The translations under genes and the position numbers were made by a program. Below, piece after piece: positions 6,982 through 16,062 of a DNA stretch of 17,648 nt (position 1 is the first letter of the stretch; every line of letters begins with the position of its first letter). The notes beneath the pieces were generated by a model. The model had not been told where the DNA came from, searched no databases, and saw only the letters and a list, made by a program, of their open reading frames with translations. The DNA is taken from NCBI GenBank assembly GCA_020200675.1, contig JAIVIG010000287.1, positions 1 through 17,648 of the forward strand, written 5' to 3'. The stretch is from Actinomycetota bacterium (GTDB lineage: Bacteria > Actinomycetota > Rubrobacteria > Rubrobacterales > Rubrobacteraceae).

Positions 6982-7635
6982 TTACCGGTAGTTTGTGGGA
7001 GTCGGGAATCGTAGGTCGAACAGGCTCGCTCGGCGATCACCAACAAGCCTCAGAGGGCGATAAAATCGCTCAGAGTCGGGGGTGTTGGTGGCGATGGCCT
7101 TCGGCGGCTCTTCTTCGAGGTCGACGCCGGGAAGCTTGGCCGTCTGCGCGACGAGGGCATCCAGGGCCACGTAGAGACCGGGCAAGATGGCCCCGCCCCG
7201 GTAGGCCCCCTCCGCGTCCACCGCGCACACGGTGGTGGCCGTCCCGAAATCCACGATGATGGTCGGGTAACCATAGTAGCGGCCCGCCGCCACGGCGTTC
7301 ACGATCCTGTCCGCCCCGACCGCCCCTGGATCATCGTAGCGATTCTTCAGGCCGGTCTGCATCATCGGCGTCACCTGGTAGAAAGGCACTTCGAGGACCT
7401 GTTCGGCCAGGTTCTTGTACGAGCGGTTAAGCACCGGCACCACGCTCGAGACGATCAAAGCCTCCACCCGATCCAGCCCCAAGCCCCGCAACCGCAGAAG
7501 CCCATCCGAGACAGCGCCGAGCTCGTCGGCGGTGCGATACGCCTCGGTCGTTATCCGCCAACGCCCCCGCAGCTCCTCGCCCTCGAAGAGCCCCAGGACC
7601 GTCTGCGTGTTCCCGATGTCCACCGCCATCAACAT
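6982..7635 (-). CDS. coaX: Type III pantothenate kinase CoaX, C-terminally truncated
   Basis: CoaX phosphorylates pantothenate in the first step of coenzyme A synthesis. The 217-residue product shows DIGNTQT (Asp6, the phosphate-binding motif), GADRIVNAVAA (residues 107-117), DFGTATT (129-135) and GGAILPG (147-153). Family members are usually about 255 residues or longer. After NTPDS (184-188), where a helix leading to the ATGGLA adenosine motif should follow, similarity fades and the frame ends at TAA 6982. About 40 residues are missing, next to the MITE-like element. The start is ATG 7635, one base after the folK stop, with GGGGAG upstream; TTG 7653 is less likely. It closes the operon. Activity is doubtful without the missing end, unless another pantothenate kinase exists. 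Confidence 0.85.
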   Translation of the reverse strand: MLMAVDIGNTQTVLGLFEGEELRGRWRITTEAYRTADELGAVSDGLLRLRGLGLDRVEALIVSSVVPVLNRSYKNLAEQVLEVPFYQVTPMMQTGLKNRYDDPGAVGADRIVNAVAAGRYYGYPTIIVDFGTATTVCAVDAEGAYRGGAILPGLYVALDALVAQTAKLPGVDLEEEPPKAIATNTPDSERFYRPLRLVGDRRASLFDLRFPTPTNYR

Positions 7636-7636
7636 G

Positions 7637-8125
7637 CTACAAGCTCTCCCCAAACTCTCTGATGCCGCTAAGATCCGCCCCGGCCAGAAGCCCTCTTACC
7701 GCTCCGCGCCCCGGAATATACACACCGGGCGCGAGGTCCGCGAGCCCCCTCAAGTTGAACGCCCGCAATATACCTGGATGCGGCACCACTAAATGCGGCC
7801 TTTCTATGACCTCTTCGCCAAAGAGCAGGATGTCTATGTCCACGGTCCTCGGTAGCCTACCTCCCTTCCCGGTCCTTCCAAGCGCCGCCTCAACCCCCTG
7901 ACAGAAGCGCAAAAGCTCGACCGCCGCAGCCCCGTACCGGACTTCGACCACGCAGTTTAAATAGTCCGGCTGCTCCTCGTCGACCTCGACCGGCATCGTC
8001 TCGTACACCTTCGAGATCCCAGCCACCTCTATCAGCGGCCCCCGCTCGATCGCCTCGACCGCCGCCCGCAGGTAACCCAGACGGGCGCCGAGGTTGCTCC
8101 CCAGGCTCAAGAATGAACGGGTCAC
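7637..8125 (-). CDS. folK: 2-amino-4-hydroxy-6-hydroxymethyldihydropteridine diphosphokinase (HPPK)
   Basis: HPPK transfers pyrophosphate from ATP to hydroxymethyldihydropterin, the step before dihydropteroate synthase. The 162-residue product has LGSNLG (8-13), YETMPV (41-46), the substrate strand DYLNCVVEV (54-62), and the catalytic RLPRTVDIDIL (90-100) with Asp96 and Asp98 for magnesium and Arg90/Arg93 in the mobile loop. The start is GTG 8125, overlapping the stop of the upstream clpN-folB gene as GTGA, a classic coupling arrangement. The stop is one base before the coaX ATG. Length is normal. It belongs to the folP-folB-folK group. Confidence 0.96.
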   Translation of the reverse strand: MTRSFLSLGSNLGARLGYLRAAVEAIERGPLIEVAGISKVYETMPVEVDEEQPDYLNCVVEVRYGAAAVELLRFCQGVEAALGRTGKGGRLPRTVDIDILLFGEEVIERPHLVVPHPGILRAFNLRGLADLAPGVYIPGRGAVRGLLAGADLSGIREFGESL

Positions 8126-8976
8126 CGGCCGAAAGTAGCCTCGACCGAGACTCCCGAGACCGACCGGGCTACCGGAACGTGTACCTTGGTGACGCGGACG
8201 GTAAGCTCCCATATCTCGGGGAAGCTCTCCAAAACGTGCGCCCCCACCCTTCGCATCCCAGTCTCCAGGAGCCTGAACTCCTCTCGCTCCAGTAGTTCGG
8301 CCACTTCCCGAAGGACGGCTCCATAGTCTACGCTCTCGCCGAGCTCGTCCCCTTCTCCGGGCCGGTACCTGTACTGAAGATCCACCCGCAGAGCCTGGGG
8401 CAGGGCGCGCTCTTCGTCCGAGACACCGCAGCGCGCGTGGACCAGCAGTCCCTCCACTCGTGCCTGGACTAGATTGGCTCGCGAGGCTCGCGCATACTCC
8501 GAAGTTTCAGGATGGCCGGTGAGCCGCGTCTCCGTCACCTGGCCACCGCCGAGCATCCGCACGACCTCGCGCCTCACCTTGTCCGGGTCGACGCCGAGGT
8601 TGGACAGCACGCGCGCGGCCACCCCCTCGGACTCCCTGACGAGCCCGAGCAGGATGTGCTCGGTGCCGATGTAGTTGTGGCCGATCTGCGAAGCCTCGCG
8701 CAGCGCCAGCTCCAAAACCCTCTTCGAGCGAGGAGTGAACGGTGCCTGATCGTCGGTCCTTCCTTCGCCGTGGCCGACGATGCTCTCGATCTGCTCGCGC
8801 ACCTCGTCAAGGGTGACGTTCAGCGAGCCCAGAGCGCGGGCGGCGACACCCTCGTCCTCGCGAAGGAGGCCCAGGAGCAGGTGCTCGGTGCCGATGTAGT
8901 TGTGCTCCATGCACCGGGCCTCTTCCTGGGCGAGCACCACCACCTTGCGGGCCCTCTCGGTAAATCGTTCGAACAC
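8122..8976 (-). CDS. folB: Clp N-domain fused to dihydroneopterin aldolase (Clp_N-FolB)
   Basis: This 284-residue protein joins two unrelated modules in one frame. Residues 1-145 are the complete ClpC N-terminal double repeat: MFERFTERARKVVVLAQEEA, NYIGTEHLLLGLLREDEGVA, TPRSKRVLELALREA, NYIGTEHILLGLVRESEGVA. Residues 146-172 form a polar linker. Residues 173-284 are FolB: VHARCGVSDEERALPQ, VDYGAVLREVAELLE, LLETGMRR and VRVTKVHVPVA, with Tyr218, Glu238 and Lys264 in the expected active-site places. FolB converts dihydroneopterin to hydroxymethyldihydropterin, which fits its place between folP and folK. The start is GTG 8976 behind GAGGAGG. No separate start for FolB is visible. By eye, 8541-8715 matches clpC 4261-4435 with eight differences in 175 nt. 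No AAA+ part is present. Confidence 0.92.
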   Translation of the reverse strand: MFERFTERARKVVVLAQEEARCMEHNYIGTEHLLLGLLREDEGVAARALGSLNVTLDEVREQIESIVGHGEGRTDDQAPFTPRSKRVLELALREASQIGHNYIGTEHILLGLVRESEGVAARVLSNLGVDPDKVRREVVRMLGGGQVTETRLTGHPETSEYARASRANLVQARVEGLLVHARCGVSDEERALPQALRVDLQYRYRPGEGDELGESVDYGAVLREVAELLEREEFRLLETGMRRVGAHVLESFPEIWELTVRVTKVHVPVARSVSGVSVEATFGR

Positions 8977-9026
8977 AGGCGAAGCCTCCTCTTCCGCGGC
9001 CCTTAGCTCACGAAATCAAAGTAAGC

Positions 9027-9884
9027 CTAAGCCCGCCGGACGGCCGCCGCCACCTCCAGGGCTTCCTTGTTGGCCCGGACGTCGTGTACCCGGAAGAGGG
9101 TCGCCCCCCGCTCGTAGGCCATAACGCTCGTCGCCACCGTACCGAAAACGCGATCTCCGGCGTCGTCTGAACCGAGGATTTTGCCGAGGAAGCTCTTGCG
9201 AGAGGCTCCGACGAGCACGGGAAAGCCGAGCTCGACGAAGGCATCGAGGTTGTTCAACAGCTCCAGGTTGTGCTGCAGGGTCTTGCCAAAGCCAATACCG
9301 GGATCCAGGATCACGTTCTCCTCTCGTACGCCCACTCTTACGGCGTGCTCCGCCCTGGCGACGAGGAAGTCCCGGACCTCGCGCACCACGTCTTCGTAGC
9401 GCGGGTCCCGTTGCATGGATTTTGGCTCGCCGAGCATGTGCATGAGGACTACCGGGCAACCTCTCTCGGCGACCAGGCCCGCCATCTTCGGATCTCCCCG
9501 GAGCGCGGTGACGTCGTTGACGAGCCGCGCTCCGGCGTCGAGGACGGCCTCGGCGGTGGAGGCCTGGTAGGTATCTGTTGAGATTATGGTTTCGGGACGA
9601 ACTTCGAGGATGCCCCGCACCACCGGCAGCACCCGGCGCAGCTCCTCTTCGGGGCTCACGGGGTCGGAGCCCGGGCGGGTCGATTCGCCGCCGACGTCGA
9701 TCATGTGAGCACCCTTGTCGAGCATCTTTTCGGCCTGCGCTACGGCGGGCTCGACGCCGAAGAACTCGCCGCCGTCCGAGAAGGAGTCGGGGGTTACGTT
9801 GAGGATGCCCATGAGAACGGGGTCGAGGCCCGATATCAGGCGCCCGACCCTCGTGTCTCCCTGGGCCGTAGGCCCTTGGGTCAT
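9027..9884 (-). CDS. folP: Dihydropteroate synthase
   Basis: Dihydropteroate synthase condenses p-aminobenzoate with hydroxymethyldihydropterin pyrophosphate and is the sulfonamide target. The 285-residue product has the TIM-barrel signatures MGILNVTPDSFSDGG (about residues 25-39), DVGGESTRPGSDPV, STDTYQASTAEAVL, NDVTALRGDP, DPGIGFGKTLQHN and VGASRKSFLG. Length is normal and the frame is clean. ATG 9884 lies two bases after the ftsH stop with little ribosome binding site, so translation is probably coupled to ftsH. It is followed after about 50 nt by the clpN-folB fusion. In related gene clusters folE often sits beside it, but none is seen here. Confidence 0.97.
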   Translation of the reverse strand: MTQGPTAQGDTRVGRLISGLDPVLMGILNVTPDSFSDGGEFFGVEPAVAQAEKMLDKGAHMIDVGGESTRPGSDPVSPEEELRRVLPVVRGILEVRPETIISTDTYQASTAEAVLDAGARLVNDVTALRGDPKMAGLVAERGCPVVLMHMLGEPKSMQRDPRYEDVVREVRDFLVARAEHAVRVGVREENVILDPGIGFGKTLQHNLELLNNLDAFVELGFPVLVGASRKSFLGKILGSDDAGDRVFGTVATSVMAYERGATLFRVHDVRANKEALEVAAAVRRA

Positions 9885-9886
9885 CT

Positions 9887-11797
<1,911 letters not shown>

Positions 11798-11838
11798 CTG
11801 CTCTTACCTCTCACGAGATGTCTCTAAGGAACTTCGAG

Positions 11839-11844
11839 ATTATA
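11839..11844 (-). promoter_or_regulatory. Perfect -10 hexamer upstream of ftsH
   Basis: TATAAT on the minus strand lies 41 bases before the TTG start of ftsH, in the hpt-ftsH gap. No convincing -35 is found at 16-18 bases. It suggests a separate promoter for ftsH and the folate genes. Confidence 0.45.
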
Positions 11845-11899
11845 CTACCTGCCCCGCAGATCGAAGTGTCCGCTACGACACCCCCTTTCACGAGGCCCC

Positions 11900-12463
11900 T
11901 CAGGCGGGCGTTCCGTCGAAGACTTCTTTCTTGAGCACGCAGATGTCGGGGAGGTTGCGGTAGGCGCCCGCATAGTCGAGCCCGTAGCCGACGACGAACT
12001 CGTCGGGCACCTCGAAGCCCAGGTACTTCACGTCGAGCTCCACGCGCCGCCGGGTCGGCTTGCTGAGGAGGGCGCAGATCTCCAGAGACGCCGGCTTGCG
12101 CGTCATAAGCGAACGCCTGAGGTACGAGAGCGTAAGGCCGGTGTCGATTATGTCCTCGACGATGAGGACGTGCTTGCCGGTTATGTCTTCTTCGAGGTCC
12201 TTGAGGATGCGCACGACCCCGCTGCTGCTCGTCCCCGAACCGTAGGAGCTTATGTCCATGAAGTCGATCTCGCACGGCAAATCGATGCAGCGCATGAGGT
12301 CTCCCATCACCACGACCGCCCCGCGCAGGACTCCGACCAGGAGCAGCCTCTCCCCCGCGTAGTCCCGGGTGATGCGCTCTCCCATCTCGCGCACCTTCTC
12401 CGTTATCTGCTCGCTGGTTATAAGCACCTCGGCCACGTCGCCCATCATACTGCTCATCTTCAC
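11900..12463 (-). CDS. hpt: Hypoxanthine phosphoribosyltransferase
   Basis: This enzyme salvages hypoxanthine or guanine to IMP or GMP using PRPP. The 187-residue product has the class I phosphoribosyltransferase loop VLIVEDIIDTGLTL (99-112) with paired acidic residues, GVLRGAVV (44-51) in the PRPP pyrophosphate-loop region, and the flexible-loop residues FMDISSYGSGT (68-78). Length is normal. The start GTG 12463 overlaps the TGA of tilS as GTGA; ATG 12457 is an alternative two codons later. The tilS-hpt-ftsH order is widely conserved in bacteria and supports the assignment. Confidence 0.96.
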   Translation of the reverse strand: MKMSSMMGDVAEVLITSEQITEKVREMGERITRDYAGERLLLVGVLRGAVVVMGDLMRCIDLPCEIDFMDISSYGSGTSSSGVVRILKDLEEDITGKHVLIVEDIIDTGLTLSYLRRSLMTRKPASLEICALLSKPTRRRVELDVKYLGFEVPDEFVVGYGLDYAGAYRNLPDICVLKKEVFDGTPA

Positions 12464-13794
12464 GGGATTCTTTCCACCTCCACCCGTAGCGCCCCCGTCG
12501 TCTCCGTTTCTACCCCGAACTCCTCTCCCAACTCGCCCATGAACACCCAGGCCACCCTTCCCCGCCCGTCGATCACCACCGGCGTTCGAGTTCTGAGGTC
12601 CCTGGGCACCTTCCGATCCTTCATCGCCTTGTAGACCTTTTTGGTTCCCCCGAGGCCCAGGGGACGAATAGTATCCCCCTCCCGCGCCATCCGCACCCGG
12701 TACGGCCCCCCCGAAGCGTCCAGGTAAGCGACCTCCGGCCGGGCGGCATCCGTCGGGTCAAACTCCCGGACTTCCCTTGCCTCGACGATCCAACGCTCGA
12801 AGCCCTGCGTGCCCAGGAGAAGGTCCAGCTCTCCGGCGTAGACCGGACCCCTCTTACGGTAAAGCACCAACTCCTTACCTGAGCGGACCACCGCGGTCAC
12901 GAACGCCGGCAGGTGCATCTCCCGTGTCCCCTCGCCTCCCCGGGCGAGTTTCAAGATCCTCTCGACGGCGACGGAGCCGAGGGGTGCGGCCTCGGGGATC
13001 AGCGCCGAGTAGGCCTCCCTTACGGCGTAACGCCTCAACGCGGGCGGTACCCGCCACAGCTCGTCGAGCGGCACGGCTACCTCTTCGCCTCGCCGGCGGA
13101 TCAGGCCAGCCACGAGGTCTTCGAGGGCCTCGAGGTCCTCGCGCAGTAGAGAAGCGGTACGCGCCACGTTCTCCCCGGCCTCCGGATACAGCTCCTCAAG
13201 CACCGGCATGACCTCCAGGCGCACCCGGTTGCGGGCGTACTTCGGGGTTAGGTTGGTCGGGTCGGTGCGGTAGGGCTGGCCCAGATGCTCGAGGTAGCGC
13301 AGTACGTCGCGGCGTCGGTGCCGGATCAGGGGCCGAACCACCCGTCCCCGGGCCGGCGGTATTCCCGACAACCCTCGCAGCCCCGCCCCCCGCGCGAGGT
13401 TGAGCACGACGGTCTCCGCCACGTCGTCTGCCGTGTGCCCGGTGGCGATAGCCGAAAGCCCCCGTTCGTCCGCCAGCTGCTCCGCGAAGCGGTACCGCTC
13501 CCTCCGAGCCTCCTCCTGGAGGTTCCCCCCTTCGAGCTTTGCCCGTCGCTCCTCGTAGACCAGGTCCAGCCTCTCGCACAGCTCCCGCACGAACTCCGCA
13601 TCCTCCCGCGACTCCTCGCCGCGTAGCCCGTGGTCCACGTGCAGCACCACCGGCCGGCTCCCGACCTCGACGAGCCCGCGCACGAGCGCCACCGAATCCG
13701 GCCCGCCGGAGACCATCGCCAGCGGTCGCGAGAGGTCCATGCCGAAACGCCGGGCGGTCCTCGCTACGTCGGCGGAAAATTCTACGGGCTCCAT
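12460..13794 (-). CDS. tilS: tRNA(Ile)-lysidine synthase TilS
   Basis: TilS converts the wobble cytidine of the CAU-bearing tRNA-Ile2 to lysidine, so that it reads AUA and accepts isoleucine; it is normally essential. The 444-residue product has the N-type ATP-pyrophosphatase P-loop SGGPDS (29-34), HVDHGLRGEESREDAEFV, GHTADDVAETVVLNLARG, and the C-terminal TilS domain around IRPLGLGGTKKVYKAMKDRKVP. The start is ATG 13794. A longer in-frame reading to 13971 exists but lacks family similarity. TACAAT lies seven bases before the ATG and there is no ribosome binding site, which favours a leaderless transcript. Its stop overlaps the hpt start. Confidence 0.96.
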   Translation of the reverse strand: MEPVEFSADVARTARRFGMDLSRPLAMVSGGPDSVALVRGLVEVGSRPVVLHVDHGLRGEESREDAEFVRELCERLDLVYEERRAKLEGGNLQEEARRERYRFAEQLADERGLSAIATGHTADDVAETVVLNLARGAGLRGLSGIPPARGRVVRPLIRHRRRDVLRYLEHLGQPYRTDPTNLTPKYARNRVRLEVMPVLEELYPEAGENVARTASLLREDLEALEDLVAGLIRRRGEEVAVPLDELWRVPPALRRYAVREAYSALIPEAAPLGSVAVERILKLARGGEGTREMHLPAFVTAVVRSGKELVLYRKRGPVYAGELDLLLGTQGFERWIVEAREVREFDPTDAARPEVAYLDASGGPYRVRMAREGDTIRPLGLGGTKKVYKAMKDRKVPRDLRTRTPVVIDGRGRVAWVFMGELGEEFGVETETTGALRVEVERIP

Positions 13795-13801
13795 AAAGAT
13801 A

Positions 13802-13835
13802 ATTGTAAGAGATCGAAGCCGATCGTAAGAGATCG
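13802..13835 (-). promoter_or_regulatory. tilS -10 with a direct repeat
   Basis: TACAAT (13807-13802) lies seven bases before the tilS ATG. The 11-mer CGATCTCTTAC (minus strand) occurs twice, at 13815-13805 and 13835-13825, spaced by 20 bp or two helical turns. The first copy runs into the -10. The repeat could be a regulator site or a chance duplication. From here to 14069 I see no gene or clear terminator. Confidence 0.4.
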
Positions 13836-14069
13836 CGAACGAACCGTAGCGGCACGGGAGCCAGCCCCACGACCGGTTCGTGAATCGGCGAACGGCTACA
13901 AAACTCCTGCCCGGTGCTCCTCTTTGCGCGCAGCCGCCCGGCGTGGCTTCAGAGATAGGGCAGGCCACCACCCGAGTAGCACTGCCGACGCCGCGCCTTT
14001 GCTACCGCGCCTTAACTTCGGTCTCCGCCGGCTACCCTCAGAGTGGTTCCAGATTAGCCCGTGACGCTG

Positions 14070-14927
14070 TTAATCGCGATCATTACCGTCGCTCGCGATA
14101 GCCACGGCAGAAGGTCCGGAACCCCCTCCTTGTGTCTCGCCAGCGCTCTCTTGGGCGACCTCGGTCTCGACCGTCGGCGCGGCAAACGCGGGGTCACCGG
14201 CGTCGTAGAACACAGGCTCCTCGAAGGGAATCGGCTCTCCGAAAAAGGCGGGGTCTTCGAAGGGAATCGGCTCGCCAAAGAAGGCGGGGTCCTCCTCGAA
14301 GAAGATCGGCTCCTCGAAGGGAACGGGCTCTCCGAAGAAGGCCGGCTCCTCGAAGAAGATCGGCTCCTCTATTATCGGCTGCTCGGGGATCACCGGTGGC
14401 TCAAGGGGTACCGGGCTCTCGACGACGATCGGCTGCTTGAGGACTACCGGCTCCCCGAGAGCGATAGGCTGAACCTCCTGCTGGAGGGCGAGATCTACCA
14501 CGGGTACCGGCGCGATCTCGTTTACACCACCGTATCCGGCCGCGTCGAGCTCCACGTCTATCTGGGCGAGGCCCGCCTCGAACTCGACGTTCTGTGCGTC
14601 TTCATCCTCGTCCTCGCCGGCATCGTCTTCCAAGCTGGCTCGTTCGTCTTCGGAACTGCTATCCGTGGCGCTTCCCTGTTCGGTTGACTCCTGCTCGGCT
14701 GACTCCGTGCCGCCGGTGGTTTCCTCGACCGTGGCGGCGTCTTCTTCGTCGCCGGAGCTATCCACGTCGGTCGTACCTGGCGCTCCCGACCCCGATTCGC
14801 TCCCCGTCCCGAGTAGGGCCTGGCAGGCCTGAGGAACGAGCAGCACGAGTAGAAGTAGGACGATCAGGACCGCCAGGATCCTCCTGACCGTATAGACGCT
14901 TCGTCCGGGCCCCTGGCCTCCCTGCAT
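14070..14927 (-). CDS. Hypothetical membrane-anchored acidic protein with PAFFGEP repeats
   Basis: I do not recognise a family. The 285-residue product has one predicted transmembrane segment (about 17-34) after a short basic N-terminus, which would place the rest outside the membrane or make it a signal peptide. Cys35 follows the helix, but the preceding residues (Pro-Gln-Ala) do not fit a normal lipobox. Residues 55-112 are an acidic, Ser/Thr/Gly-rich low-complexity stretch. Residues 186-241 are Pro/Glu/Phe repeats: PAFFGEPVPFEE, PIFFEED, PAFFGEPIPFED, PAFFGEPIPFEE. The end is Gly/Ser-rich. The start is ATG 14927 with AGGGAGGAAG just upstream; a longer frame to 15113 exists but would bury the helix. 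It looks like a cell-surface or wall-spanning protein; function unknown. Confidence 0.75.
   Translation of the reverse strand: MQGGQGPGRSVYTVRRILAVLIVLLLLVLLVPQACQALLGTGSESGSGAPGTTDVDSSGDEEDAATVEETTGGTESAEQESTEQGSATDSSSEDERASLEDDAGEDEDEDAQNVEFEAGLAQIDVELDAAGYGGVNEIAPVPVVDLALQQEVQPIALGEPVVLKQPIVVESPVPLEPPVIPEQPIIEEPIFFEEPAFFGEPVPFEEPIFFEEDPAFFGEPIPFEDPAFFGEPIPFEEPVFYDAGDPAFAAPTVETEVAQESAGETQGGGSGPSAVAIASDGNDRD
14217..14345 (-). repeat. In-gene repeats encoding PAFFGEP(V/I)PFE(E/D)
   Basis: Three 36-nt units encode 12-residue repeats at residues 195-206, 214-225 and 226-237, with a partial spacer unit PIFFEED between the first and second. The last two units are adjacent and near-identical, so the copy number could vary by slippage or unequal crossing-over. 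The repeat spaces Phe-Phe pairs and Glu-Pro pairs at a regular interval. Confidence 0.8.
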
Positions 14928-15435
14928 CGGCTTCCTCCCTACCCCCCTCCCCAGGTCTTGGTAGGTCGAACTCTCTTTGTGTACCCGCCAGCGCCCTTCA
15001 TTACCGGCGCGGTCCCCCCGAACCGCGACAATGGTACCGGACGCCCCGGTCCCTGGCAATGGGCCCCGTCGAGACCCTGCAACGCGGCCTCTCGTGAGCG
15101 CCGCGAGCCACACAGCACCACGAGCCTACCACACCCCGGCGAGCCAGGGCCGGACGCGGTTTAACACACTCTTAACCCGCAGCTTGCATTGCCGTAACTT
15201 TGGCCGGTGGCCGATCTTCTACCATGAGGGATGCGCGCGGCCGGGATGCCCCCTCCTAGCTTCTTGGGTCTCCAAAGCGGTAGCCCGCCGCGCGCTTCGG
15301 ACAGGAGAATGCGGTATGGCCAGGATTAGCCACAGGGGAAGACGGAACGTTCGACTGTGGAGCGTGGCCCTTCCCAGCGAGCCAGAGGCCGTTACAACAG
15401 AGAAGGCCCGGCGTCCAAGCCGGACCTTTAAGTAG
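14928..15435. other. Gene-poor gap of about 510 nt
   Basis: No convincing gene is seen. Candidate content: a plus-strand frame of 39 codons at 15316-15435 with AGGAG eight bases before its ATG, basic and Arg-rich, which runs into the tRNA terminator and is probably not real; and an inverted repeat GCGCGCGGCCGGG (15233-15245) with CCCGCCGCGCGC (15284-15295) that could form a stem of about 12 bp with one bulge. The upstream part should contain the promoter of the repeat protein, but no clear hexamers are visible. Confidence 0.4.
15403..15428 (-). terminator. Hairpin terminator after tRNA-fMet
   Basis: On the minus strand AAGGTCCGGC and GCCGGGCCTT form a 10-bp stem (one G-T pair) around a six-base loop, starting eight bases after the tRNA end. 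The following sequence is only mildly T-rich (CTCTGTTG). Confidence 0.65.
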
Positions 15436-15509
<74 letters not shown>

Positions 15510-15520
15510 TCGTGAGATTA

Positions 15521-15548
15521 TTTATAGCACGGCCCTCGGGTTTGTAAA
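15521..15548 (-). promoter_or_regulatory. Promoter of tRNA-fMet
   Basis: On the minus strand TTTACA (15548-15543) and TATAAA (15526-15521) are separated by 16 bases, and the predicted start lies about five bases before the mature tRNA 5' end. The same gap also serves the divergent plus-strand gene at 15581. Confidence 0.7.
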
Positions 15549-15580
15549 GCCCACCACCCCCATGCTACCTTAGAGCGAGC

Positions 15581-16000
15581 ATGGAGATGTTCCTGACCAT
15601 CCTGGCGATCGCGAGCGCGTTCCTCGCGCTCGTGGCTGGAGGCTCCGCTCTTCGGGCCGGTCTGAGGCTACGCCGCACCTATCTCGCGCTCCGGTCCCAC
15701 CTCTACTCGGAGGTCGTTCAGCTCGCGGGACGCGCCACCGAGCTGGAGAAGAGCCTCACGGCCCTCGACGCCCGTGCACAAGCCCTCCCGGTGCGTATCT
15801 CCGAGCTCCAACAAAACCTCGCTACCTTGCGCGTACTGACGAACGCCCTCGGGATCTCGCTCCGCCAGGCCCAGAGAGCCCTCTCCTCCACCGGGATCAA
15901 ATCCTCCCTCGCCAGGCCCCTCTCGAGAACCTTCGAAGCTCGCGCCGAGAGGGCCGACGACTCGGGCGCCGACGAACGAGACGAGGTACCCCAGCCTTGA
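15581..16000 (+). CDS. Hypothetical small membrane protein with coiled-coil segment
   Basis: I do not recognise a family. The 139-residue product begins with a strongly hydrophobic helix (about residues 4-26, Ala/Leu-rich), followed by a basic stretch RAGLRLRRTY that would keep the rest in the cytoplasm by the positive-inside rule. Residues 40-95 have the heptad-like Leu/Ala/Glu pattern of a coiled coil (QLAGRATELEKSLTALDARA). The C-terminus is charged and probably disordered. The start is ATG 15581; a second Met lies two codons on. A TANNNT hexamer (TACCTT, 15566-15571) is nine bases before the ATG and the ribosome binding site is weak. It is divergent from tRNA-fMet. Codon bias matches the neighbours, so it is probably real. 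Confidence 0.7.
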   Translation: MEMFLTILAIASAFLALVAGGSALRAGLRLRRTYLALRSHLYSEVVQLAGRATELEKSLTALDARAQALPVRISELQQNLATLRVLTNALGISLRQAQRALSSTGIKSSLARPLSRTFEARAERADDSGADERDEVPQP

Positions 16001-16050
16001 CGCGCTACCGCCGGCAGATTTTGCCCGGTGTTAGCGGTCAGAGGCGCCCG

Positions 16051-16056
16051 TATACT
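16051..16056 (+). promoter_or_regulatory. Putative leaderless promoter -10 for the zinc-ribbon gene
   Basis: TATACT lies six bases before ATG 16063, which would put the transcription start on the A of the start codon. There is no Shine-Dalgarno sequence. The -35 region is weak. This spacing also decides between ATG 16063 and longer upstream starts. Confidence 0.55.
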
Positions 16057-16062
16057 TACCGC

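Noticed and set aside
13795..13971. N-terminal extension of tilS
   Set aside because: No family similarity, and a -10 hexamer lies between it and ATG 13794.
14217..14345. CRISPR-like array
   Set aside because: Repeats are in frame, unequal in spacing, lack distinct spacers and encode a peptide repeat.
14928..15113. N-terminal extension of the repeat protein
   Set aside because: ATG 14927 has a strong ribosome binding site and puts the membrane helix near the N-terminus, as expected.
14977..15435. 152-codon plus-strand frame
   Set aside because: Composition is not protein-like, with no family features, and it overlaps the tRNA terminator.
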